The notes below the pieces were generated by a model. That model saw only the letters and a program-made list of their open reading frames with translations, made no database searches and was not told where the DNA came from. A DNA stretch of 19,575 nt, from positions 1 through 19,575 of the forward strand of contig DXZS01000011.1 in the NCBI GenBank assembly GCA_019419505.1. The letters are read 5' to 3'. This DNA is from Collinsella sp. (GTDB lineage: Bacteria > Actinomycetota > Coriobacteriia > Coriobacteriales > Coriobacteriaceae). The position numbers and the translations under genes were made by a program. This document shows, piece by piece, positions 13,353 to 19,575 of this stretch (the first letter of the stretch is position 1; the number at the start of each line of letters is the position of its first letter).

Positions 13353-15806
13353 ATGCATATGCCGAGCAAAATCGAAAAAAAGCAAGCCGCTGCAAAGCTG
13401 CGTAAGCCGCCGCGCGACTTCTCGTACACGCAGAACCGAGAGCTCAGCTGGCTGCGCTTTGACAACCGTGTGCTTGACGAAGCCTTCGACGAGACCGTTC
13501 CGCTGTTCGAGCGGCTAAAGTTCGTGTCGATTTTCGAGTCTAACCTCGACGAGTTTCTCATGGTGCGCGTGGGCGGCCTGTCCGATCTGGCAGAGCTCAA
13601 AAAACAGCCTGTCGACAACAAGAGCAATATGACCGCCTCCGAACAGGTCGATGCTGTCATGGCCGAAATGCCCGGGCTCCTTACCCGATGGGAGTCCATC
13701 TTTAAGAGCATCGAGGGCAAGCTCGACACCCTGGGCGTTCACCGCGCCCGCATCGATTCGCTTACGCCCGAGGAGCGCACCTTTGTAACCCGCTACTTCC
13801 AGGCCTACGTGTCGCCGGTCATCTCGCCGTTGGTCATTGACCCGCGTCATCCCTTCCCCAACCTGCGCAACGGTGCACTCTACCTGGCCTGCGGCCTGGA
13901 CGGCGTCACCGACGAGGAGAGCCTGCTGGGCCTCATCGAGATTCCCGCCTCGATGAACCGCGTGGTCGAGATCCCCTCGCCCACCGGCACCTACTCCTAC
14001 ATCTTGCTCGAGGACGTCATCCTCGCCTGCCTGGACAGCTGCTTTGGCTCCTACAAGCCACTCGACCGCGCGCTCATCCGCGTCACCCGCAACGCCGACA
14101 TCGATCCGGACGGCGAGGGCGTCGAAGAGGAAGAGGACTACCGCCAGCACATGAAGCGCATCCTCAAGAAGCGCCTACGTCTGCAGCCGGTAGTGCTCGC
14201 GGTCTCGGGGTCGCTCGAGAAGGCGACGCTCAAGACCATCCGCAAGGCGCTCGAGCTTTCGCGCCGCTCTGTCTTTACCTGCGATATCCCGCTCGACCTG
14301 GGCTACGTCTTTGGCATTGAGAGCAAGATTCCCGAGCACCTGCGCAACGAGCTGCTCTTTACGCCGTTTAAGCCGCAGCCCAACCCCACCATCGATATGA
14401 CCCGCTCCATCCGCGAGCAGGTACTTCAGCACGACAAGCTGCTCTTTTATCCCTATGAGGCCATGAACCCCTTCCTGGATCTGGTGCACGAGGCCGCCTA
14501 CGACCCCGAGTGCATCTCACTGCGCATCACGCTCTACCGCGTGGCCAAGCAGAGCCGCCTGTGCGAGTCACTGATCGATGCCGCCGAGAACGGCAAAGAG
14601 GTCACGGTGCTCATGGAGCTCCGCGCGCGCTTTGACGAGCAGAACAACATCGAGTGGGCCGAGCGCCTGGAAGAGGCCGGCTGCACCGTCATCTACGGCT
14701 CCGAGGGCTTTAAGTGCCACTCCAAGATCTGCCAGCTCACCTATCGCGAGGGCATGGCGCTAACGCGCCTGACGCTGCTGGGCACCGGCAACTTTAACGA
14801 GAAGACGGCCAAACTCTACAGCGACTTTATGCTCATGACCGCTCACCCCGGCATCGGCGAGGACGCCAACCTGTTCTTCCGCAACCTGTCGCTGGGCAAC
14901 CTGCGCGGCGATTACCGCTTCCTGGGTGTGGCGCCCGTCGGACTGAAACCGCTCATCATGCGCGGGCTTGACCGCGAGATCCAGCGCGCCCTCGCCGGCG
15001 AGCCCGCCCGCGTGTTCTTTAAACTCAACTCGCTCACCGACCGCGAGGTCATCGACAAGATCGCCGAGGCATCGTGCGCAGGAGTCCGCGTGGACATGAT
15101 CATCCGCGGCATCTCGTGCCTGAAGCCCAACATTGCGGGCAAGACCGAAAACGTGCACGTACGTTCTATCGTCGGACGTTTCTTGGAGCACGCGCGTGTC
15201 TATGCCTTCGGCGTGGACTCGGACATGATCTACCTGAGTTCTGCCGACATGATGACACGCAACACCGAGCATCGCGTGGAGATCGCCTTCCCCGTGCTCG
15301 ACCCCACCTGTCGCGCGCTGGTGCACGAGTACATGGGCGTGCAGCTGCGCGACAACGTGAAGGCACGTAGCCTGACGAGCGACGGCACCTGGGTTCCCGT
15401 AGAGCGAAAAGAGGGCGAGAAGCCCTTTAACTCGCAGGAGTTCCTGTTGGAGCGCGCTTATCGCAACGCCGAGTCCGCAGCCGTGGCTTCGGAGCCCGTC
15501 GCCAAAGCAAAACCGGAATCCGCACCTGTTCTGGGCCCCAAGCCCAAGCCCCAGGCGGACGTTCCCAAGGTCCAGGCGGTCCAGGCAACCGTCATTGAAC
15601 CCGACCTGGAATCCGAACCCGAGCCTGCGCCCCAGCCCCAGCCACAGCCGCAGACCGTCAAGTCCGCGCCCCATGCAAGCGCCCGCCGCGAGAAACCCGC
15701 CGGCAAGACCAAGGCCATCGAGCGCCATCGCCCCGGCCGCGTGCGCATGGGCTTGGGCCTGATCGGCCTGGGTCTTAAGACGCTCATTACCGGTAAGACG
15801 AAATAG
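13353..15806 (+). CDS. ppk1: polyphosphate kinase 1 with a proline-rich C-terminal tail
   Basis: Polyphosphate kinase reversibly makes long-chain polyphosphate from ATP. The 817-residue protein has the four PPK1 regions: the N-terminal helical domain (NRELSWLRFDNRVLDEA near 28-44, SNLDEFLMVRVGGL near 63-76), a head domain, and two phospholipase-D-like catalytic domains. The histidines expected at the active site are His456 in KCHSKIC (phosphohistidine) and His613 in LEHARVYAFG. The recognisable enzyme ends near residue 705. About 110 more residues follow, rich in Pro, Ala, Lys, Glu and Gln, including EPEPAPQPQPQPQ, then a basic GKTKAIERHRPGR segment and a Gly/Leu-rich end (GLGLIGLGLKTLITG). 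Such a tail is not normal for PPK1. ATGs occur at 13353 and 13359; a GTG at 13314 is less likely. CGGAC fits 13359 slightly better, so the start is uncertain by two codons. It is divergent from the arc locus. Confidence 0.93.
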   Translation: MHMPSKIEKKQAAAKLRKPPRDFSYTQNRELSWLRFDNRVLDEAFDETVPLFERLKFVSIFESNLDEFLMVRVGGLSDLAELKKQPVDNKSNMTASEQVDAVMAEMPGLLTRWESIFKSIEGKLDTLGVHRARIDSLTPEERTFVTRYFQAYVSPVISPLVIDPRHPFPNLRNGALYLACGLDGVTDEESLLGLIEIPASMNRVVEIPSPTGTYSYILLEDVILACLDSCFGSYKPLDRALIRVTRNADIDPDGEGVEEEEDYRQHMKRILKKRLRLQPVVLAVSGSLEKATLKTIRKALELSRRSVFTCDIPLDLGYVFGIESKIPEHLRNELLFTPFKPQPNPTIDMTRSIREQVLQHDKLLFYPYEAMNPFLDLVHEAAYDPECISLRITLYRVAKQSRLCESLIDAAENGKEVTVLMELRARFDEQNNIEWAERLEEAGCTVIYGSEGFKCHSKICQLTYREGMALTRLTLLGTGNFNEKTAKLYSDFMLMTAHPGIGEDANLFFRNLSLGNLRGDYRFLGVAPVGLKPLIMRGLDREIQRALAGEPARVFFKLNSLTDREVIDKIAEASCAGVRVDMIIRGISCLKPNIAGKTENVHVRSIVGRFLEHARVYAFGVDSDMIYLSSADMMTRNTEHRVEIAFPVLDPTCRALVHEYMGVQLRDNVKARSLTSDGTWVPVERKEGEKPFNSQEFLLERAYRNAESAAVASEPVAKAKPESAPVLGPKPKPQADVPKVQAVQATVIEPDLESEPEPAPQPQPQPQTVKSAPHASARREKPAGKTKAIERHRPGRVRMGLGLIGLGLKTLITGKTK

Positions 15807-15808
15807 TC

Positions 15809-15833
15809 GTTTGTAGAAGCAGTTTGTAGAAGC
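15809..15833. repeat. 13-bp tandem duplication
   Basis: GTTTGTAGAAGC occurs at 15809-15820 and 15822-15833 with one base between, just after the ppk1 stop and running into the terminator stem. It looks like a small replication-slippage duplication with no evident function. Confidence 0.6.
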
Positions 15834-15874
15834 GCCCCGCATTTGAGGAAAGCCTCGGATGCGGGGCGCTTTTC
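15830..15874 (+). terminator. ppk1 terminator
   Basis: AAGCGCCCCGCAT (15830-15842) pairs perfectly with ATGCGGGGCGCTT (15859-15871), with an inner GAGG/CCTC stem. The plus strand continues with T-rich TTTCCC (the U-run counts TTTT). It is 24 nt after the ppk1 stop. Confidence 0.9.
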
Positions 15875-15919
15875 CCTGCTACCATGGTGCGAATAACAAC
15901 GCGAATGACAGGCAGGGAT

Positions 15920-17233
15920 ATGAAGCTCAATATAGAATCGATGACCTACGGCGCCGACGGGCTGGCGCACGCCGACAACGGCAAGGCCGTCTTTGTGCAG
16001 GGCGCCGTGGCAGGCGACACCGTCGAGGCCGAGATCGTGCAGGACGGCAAATCGTTTATGCGCGCCCGCGCCACCGAGATTCTGGAGCCGAGCCCCGATC
16101 GAATTCAGCCTCCCTGCCCCTTCGTGGGCATCTGCGGTGGCTGCTCGTGGGGCAACCTCTCACGCACCGCTCAGCTTGCCGCCAAGGAGCAAAACCTGCG
16201 CTCCACGCTCGAGCGCATCGGCAAGTTCACCCCTGAGCAAGTCGACGAGCTGGTGCAGCCCATCCGCCACACCAAGGACGATTGGGGCTACCGCAATAAA
16301 ATTGAGCTCGAACCGACCGTCGTCAACGGTCGTGTGCGCCTGGGCATGCACGGTGTCGACCCCAGCAAAATCGTGACTGTTGATACGTGTCCTCTGTTCG
16401 ATAAGCGCTTCCCGAAGGCGCTCAAATCAGTCGTCGGCGCACTCAACTATCTAAGCGGCAGCCATGACTTGGGGCTCGAACGCGTGGGCATTCGCGCATC
16501 GCGCCGCACCAAGGCACTCGAGGTCGCACTCTGGACGCCCACGGGGTCGTTTCCGCGCTCGCAAGTCTCGCGCGTGCTGGCAGACGCCGCACACCCCACG
16601 AGCATAGTGCGCGTTATGAGCAAGGGTGAAAAGAAGGCCCGCCGCGTCTCCAAGGTTGAGATGCTCGCCGGCGAGGGCTCCTGGACCGAGAACATCGCCG
16701 ACGGCCAGATGCGCCTTTCGGCCCCGTCGTTTTTCCAGGTCAACACAAAGGGTGCCGAGATTTTGATCGAGCTTGTCATGGAGGCGCTCGACCCGCAGGA
16801 AGACGAACTTGCCGTGGACCTGTATTGCGGAGCTGGAACCTTCACCCTGCCGCTCGCCCGCCGCTGCGACTTTGTTGCCGCCGTCGAGGCCTACGGCCCG
16901 GCCGTGCGCGACCTGCGCCGTAACCTAGAGATCAACAAACTCGATAACGTCGACGTCATCGGCGGCGACGCGGTGCGCGAGTTCCCCGATCAGGACGCCG
17001 ATGTCCTGGTGGTCGACCCGCCGCGTGCAGGCCTCGCCCCCGAGGCGATCGACCTTATCGCCAGCACGAGTGCCCGCGATATCGCCTACGTGAGCTGCGA
17101 CCCGGCCACCCTGGCGCGCGATCTCAAACGCTTTGTCGAAGAAGGCACCTTCTCCCCCGTAAAGATCACGCCAGTTGACCTGTTCCCGCAAACCTTCCAC
17201 TGCGAAACCGTCGTCCACCTCAAGCGCAACTAG
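15920..17233 (+). CDS. 23S rRNA (uracil-C5)-methyltransferase, RlmD/TrmA family
   Basis: The enzyme uses S-adenosylmethionine to form 5-methyluridine in RNA. The 437-residue protein has an N-terminal TRAM-type RNA-binding domain (about 1-58, GADGLAHADNGKAVFVQGA). A four-cysteine iron-sulfur site follows (Cys66, Cys72, Cys75 in CPFVGICGGC; Cys157 in DTCPLF), as in RlmD. The C-terminal Rossmann methyltransferase carries DLYCGAGTFTL (300-310), DPPRAG (366-371), the catalytic Cys393 in YVSCDPATLARD and Glu429 in HCETVVHLKR. ATGs at 15884, 15905 and 15920 are in frame; the last is chosen because AGGCAGGGA precedes it and the TRAM domain starts at once. Between RlmD (U1939) and RlmCD-type (U747/U1939) specificity the sequence does not decide, so no symbol is given. 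It lies in its own unit after the ppk1 terminator; no terminator was seen after it. Confidence 0.9.
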   Translation: MKLNIESMTYGADGLAHADNGKAVFVQGAVAGDTVEAEIVQDGKSFMRARATEILEPSPDRIQPPCPFVGICGGCSWGNLSRTAQLAAKEQNLRSTLERIGKFTPEQVDELVQPIRHTKDDWGYRNKIELEPTVVNGRVRLGMHGVDPSKIVTVDTCPLFDKRFPKALKSVVGALNYLSGSHDLGLERVGIRASRRTKALEVALWTPTGSFPRSQVSRVLADAAHPTSIVRVMSKGEKKARRVSKVEMLAGEGSWTENIADGQMRLSAPSFFQVNTKGAEILIELVMEALDPQEDELAVDLYCGAGTFTLPLARRCDFVAAVEAYGPAVRDLRRNLEINKLDNVDVIGGDAVREFPDQDADVLVVDPPRAGLAPEAIDLIASTSARDIAYVSCDPATLARDLKRFVEEGTFSPVKITPVDLFPQTFHCETVVHLKRN

Positions 17234-17274
17234 CCACTTAATCATTGCTCAGAAAAATCATTGGGAAATCGAGC

Positions 17275-17303
17275 GTGGCAAGCGGAGGTCTTCGGGGTAT
17301 AAG
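17275..17303 (+). promoter_or_regulatory. candidate promoter for the DJ-1/maf pair
   Basis: GTGGCA (17275-17280) and TATAAG (17298-17303) are 17 nt apart and lie just upstream of the DJ-1-family gene. A 7-bp inverted repeat, AGACGGC/GCCGTCT (17302-17308 and 17318-17324), covers the predicted start point and could be an operator or leader hairpin. Confidence 0.5.
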
Positions 17304-17339
17304 ACGGCTAATTGTATGCCGTCTATGAAAGGAACCCTC

Positions 17340-17882
17340 ATGCCCAGCGTTGCCGTTCTCGCCGCCGATGGCTTTGAAACTATTGAATGCCTGACCATGG
17401 TCGATGTCATGCGTCGCGGCGGCGTGCGCGCCACGCTTGTCTCGATCATGCCCACGCGCGAGGTCGTAAGCTCGCTGCAGATTCCCGTGACCTGCGATGC
17501 GCTCTTTGACGAGATCAACTTTGACGAGTACGACTGCGTCGTGCTACCTGGCGGCCTGCCCGGCGCCACCAACCTGCGTGCCGACCAGCGCGTCTGCGAC
17601 GTGGTCTGCGAGTTCGCCGCCGCCAAACACGTCGCCGCCATCTGCGCCGCCCCGTTTATCCTGGGTGAGCTCGACCTGCTCGAGGGGCGCCACGCCACGT
17701 GCTTCCCTGGCTTTGAGAAAAGCTTCCCCGAAGGCGCCTATACCGGCGAGAAGGTTACGCAAGACGGCAACATCATCACCGCCAGCGGCATGGCCCAGTC
17801 GCTCCCCTTTGCGCTTGAGCTGCTGCGCACGCTCGCCGGCGACAAGGCCGTCGAGAAGGTCGCCGAGGGCATTCAGCTATGA
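17340..17882 (+). CDS. DJ-1/PfpI (YajL-like) family protein
   Basis: The 180-residue protein belongs to the DJ-1/ThiJ/PfpI superfamily and is closest in style to the DJ-1/YajL branch. The nucleophile elbow AAICAAPFIL places the conserved cysteine at Cys102. The partner acidic residue is Glu16 in DGFETIECLTMVDVMRRGG, matching Glu18 of human DJ-1; PGGLPGATNLR (70-80) is the other family signature. Members protect against oxidative or glycation damage or act as chaperones; the exact substrate here is unknown. The ATG at 17340 has AAAGGA 8 nt upstream, so the longer open frame is rejected. The stop overlaps the maf start by 4 nt (ATGA), so the two are translationally coupled. Confidence 0.9.
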   Translation: MPSVAVLAADGFETIECLTMVDVMRRGGVRATLVSIMPTREVVSSLQIPVTCDALFDEINFDEYDCVVLPGGLPGATNLRADQRVCDVVCEFAAAKHVAAICAAPFILGELDLLEGRHATCFPGFEKSFPEGAYTGEKVTQDGNIITASGMAQSLPFALELLRTLAGDKAVEKVAEGIQL

Positions 17883-18460
17883 TTTTGGCTTCGCAATCAC
17901 CGCGCCGCATCGAGTTGATGCGCGAGGCGGGCTATGACATTCGCGTGATTCCCGCAGATATCGACGAAACGCCTTTTGATGGCGAAGCTCCGCTTACACT
18001 CGTCGAGCGCTTGGCGCGTGCCAAAGCCGCCGCCGTTGCCGCCGAGCATGCCGAGCCCAACGAACTGACCGTCGCGGCCGATACTATTGTCACCTTTGAC
18101 GGCCAAATTTTGGGCAAGCCGGCAGACGGGGACGAGGCGCGCACCATGCTCCGCGAGCTTTCGGGCCGCACGCACCAGGTCGCAACCGGCGTCTGCATCG
18201 TTAAAGCCGGCGACGCTACAGCTCCGCATGCCGCCGAGAGCCTGTCGTTTGTCGATGTGACCGACGTGACGTTCTATGAGCTTACCGAAGAGCAGATCGA
18301 GCGCTATGTTGCCTCCGGCGAACCCATGGACAAGGCCGGGGCCTACGGCATCCAAGGCACAGGCGGCCGCATGCTTGTGCACGATATTTCGGGTGACTTC
18401 TACAACGTGGTGGGCTTGCCCATCGCTCGCGTCGCACGCGCGATTCAAAAACTCTCGTAA
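17879..18460 (+). CDS. maf: Maf-like nucleoside triphosphate pyrophosphatase
   Basis: Maf proteins hydrolyse non-canonical or canonical nucleoside triphosphates (dTTP/UTP or 7-methyl-GTP types) to monophosphates, acting in house-cleaning and in some bacteria in septum control. The 193-residue protein is of usual length. The signature SQSPRR is at 5-10, the catalytic Asp68 sits in VAADTIV, and GKPADGDEA (79-87), SGRTHQVATGV (95-105) and DKAGAYGIQG (151-160) follow. The ATG overlaps the stop of the DJ-1-family gene by 4 nt, with no separate ribosome site needed. A hairpin with a weak T-run follows (18469-18500). Which Maf subtype it is cannot be told by eye. Confidence 0.94.
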   Translation: MILASQSPRRIELMREAGYDIRVIPADIDETPFDGEAPLTLVERLARAKAAAVAAEHAEPNELTVAADTIVTFDGQILGKPADGDEARTMLRELSGRTHQVATGVCIVKAGDATAPHAAESLSFVDVTDVTFYELTEEQIERYVASGEPMDKAGAYGIQGTGGRMLVHDISGDFYNVVGLPIARVARAIQKLS

Positions 18461-18468
18461 TTGCATCT

Positions 18469-18500
18469 GGCGCTGGGTATCCCCCAGCGCCTACAATTTT
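18469..18500 (+). terminator. terminator after maf
   Basis: GGCGCTGGG (18469-18477) pairs perfectly with CCCAGCGCC (18483-18491) around a 5-nt loop, followed by TACAATTTT. The broken T-run suggests moderate strength. It begins 8 nt after the maf stop. Confidence 0.7.
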
Positions 18501-18560
18501 GCCGTACCGTACGGATCCCGACTGGGCATAAGGCCCGGCGGAAAACCGATAGGAGAACAC

Positions 18561-19562
18561 ATGGACACACTGCTCGAAGCCATCGATGTTTGCAATGTCG
18601 ATGGCTTTTGCTTTGGCAACTATACGGACGAGGAGGCTGGCACCGGCTGCACCGTAATCGTGGCGCCCGAGGGTGCCACCGGTGGCGTTGACGTACGTGG
18701 TGGCGCCCCCGCTTCGCGTGAGACCGACCTGTTGCGTCCCGAAAACACCGTCGATAAGGTCCACGCCGTCTGCCTTTCGGGCGGATCGGCCTTTGGCCTC
18801 GAGGCTGCAAGCGGCGTGGCCCGCGAACTCGAGAGCCGCGGCATCGGCCTTCCCGTCGGCCCCACGCAGGTGCCTATCGTGTGCTCCAGCTGTATCTTCG
18901 ACCTCGCCTTTGGTAACCCCACCGTTCGCCCCGACATAGAGGCCGGCATCGCCGCCGTGCGCGAGGCACTCGACAACACCCCCACCACGCTCGAGCAGGG
19001 CAATGTAGGTGCCGGCACCGGTGCCACCGTGGGCAAGCTCATGGGCCCCGCCACCTGCATGAAGGCCGGCCTTGGCGCCGCCGCCGTGGCACTCGGCCCC
19101 GTCAAGGTGGGCGCCGTGGTCTCGGTCAACGCCTGCGGCAACGTTGTCGACCCCTTCACCGGCGAGTGGGTCGCCGGCATGCGCGCCGCAGCCGATAGCG
19201 ACCAGATCGTCGACATGGAACTCGCAGCCTTTGCTGCCGCCGGATCCATGCAGATGCCGCTCGACCGCACCAACACCACCATCAGCTGCATCGTCACCAA
19301 CGTGGAACTCACTAAGGCACAAGCCACCAAGGTCTCCCAGATGGCCGCAGACGCCTACGCACACGCCATCCGTCCCACGCACACCACCAACGACGGCGAC
19401 ACCATCTACACCCTCGCCAGCGGCAAACTGGGCGCCCAGGCAAGCGCCGCCGTTCCCCTAGACCTGCTGGGCATGCTCGCCGTAAGGGCCTTGGAAACCG
19501 CCATCGTAAACGGAGCCAAAACCGCCAAAACCTCCCACGGAATCCCAGGTGCTGCAAAGTAA
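18561..19562 (+). CDS. P1-family (S58, DmpA/NylC-like) peptidase
   Basis: The 333-residue protein belongs to the P1/S58 N-terminal-nucleophile family (DmpA aminopeptidase, BapA, NylC), whose members mature by self-cleavage and hydrolyse amides such as N-terminal residues or beta-peptides. Signatures are TGCTVIVAPEGATGGVDVRG (28-47), LSGGSAFGLEAASGV (72-86), GNVGAGTGATVGK (147-159), NTTISCIVTN (238-247) and DGDTIYTLASG (278-288). By analogy with NylC the self-cleavage bond would be Asn238-Thr239, making Thr239 the nucleophile; this is inference. No signal peptide is seen, so it is likely cytosolic. The ATG at 18561 follows AGGAG by 5 nt, so a longer open frame reaching back through maf is rejected. 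The substrate is unknown. It is complete, ending 13 nt before the window edge. Confidence 0.9.
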   Translation: MDTLLEAIDVCNVDGFCFGNYTDEEAGTGCTVIVAPEGATGGVDVRGGAPASRETDLLRPENTVDKVHAVCLSGGSAFGLEAASGVARELESRGIGLPVGPTQVPIVCSSCIFDLAFGNPTVRPDIEAGIAAVREALDNTPTTLEQGNVGAGTGATVGKLMGPATCMKAGLGAAAVALGPVKVGAVVSVNACGNVVDPFTGEWVAGMRAAADSDQIVDMELAAFAAAGSMQMPLDRTNTTISCIVTNVELTKAQATKVSQMAADAYAHAIRPTHTTNDGDTIYTLASGKLGAQASAAVPLDLLGMLAVRALETAIVNGAKTAKTSHGIPGAAK

Positions 19563-19575
19563 TCTCACTCGACCG

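Noticed and set aside
14760..15842. 360-residue minus-strand open frame
   Set aside because: It is antisense to ppk1, with a low-complexity Gly/Leu-rich translation and no start signal.
18528..18542. ATAAGGCCC[G/A]GCGGA shared with 10145-10159
   Set aside because: It is a 15-bp match with one mismatch between two intergenic regions. It is G/C-rich, has different neighbours and no partner structure, so chance is a fair explanation.
18276..18560. N-terminal extension of the P1 peptidase through maf
   Set aside because: The extra residues are maf in another frame. AGGAG precedes the ATG at 18561 and the family N-terminus begins there.
1..19575. CRISPR array, tRNA/rRNA genes, insertion sequences or prophage
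   Set aside because: No regularly spaced repeats, cloverleaf-like segments or transposase reading frames were found. The only recombinase is a XerC/XerD-type housekeeping protein next to pyrG, not an integrase with attachment sites.

Overview
The window is a GC-rich bacterial chromosome segment with 13 complete protein-coding genes. Protein resemblance (from memory, no search run) and the combination of an arginine deiminase locus with a YfcC-type carrier, a DUF1846 protein and a P1-family peptidase suggest an anaerobic gut actinobacterium of the Coriobacteriia, most like Collinsella. There are no rRNA, tRNA or CRISPR features and no transposase.

Layout. Everything from the left end to about 12.8 kb is transcribed leftward (minus strand): pyrG (CTP synthase) followed with a 2-nt gap by a XerC/XerD-type recombinase; a small winged-helix protein; a DUF1846 protein; and the arginine deiminase (ADI) locus. 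From about 13.35 kb onward the genes run rightward: ppk1 (polyphosphate kinase with an unusual tail), an RlmD/TrmA-type rRNA m5U methyltransferase, a DJ-1/PfpI protein overlapping maf by 4 nt, and a P1-family (DmpA/NylC-like) peptidase.

The ADI locus reads, in transcription order, arcA copy 2, an ArcT-like aminotransferase, arcA copy 1, catabolic ornithine carbamoyltransferase (arcB/argF) and a YfcC-family carrier that probably exchanges arginine for ornithine. Carbamate kinase (arcC), the ATP-forming step, is not in the window. Intergenic hairpins separate the genes, so the locus is probably a set of units with partial termination rather than one simple operon.

The most notable signals are regulatory and structural. 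(1) The two arcA copies are identical over 1267 bp including synonymous sites, while the flanks have diverged, which points to gene conversion. (2) Both arcA copies have the same promoter architecture: a conserved 22-bp block at fixed distance from the -10 box and two CCGTTC boxes exactly 21 bp apart. A third such pair lies in the opposite orientation further upstream of copy 1, next to an ARG-box-like site and a 28-bp palindrome. (3) A 280-bp string of six consecutive hairpins follows the carrier gene and ends in a 100-bp nearly continuous inverted repeat flanked by a 5-bp direct repeat. These are readings by eye; no alignment, folding or database search was run.
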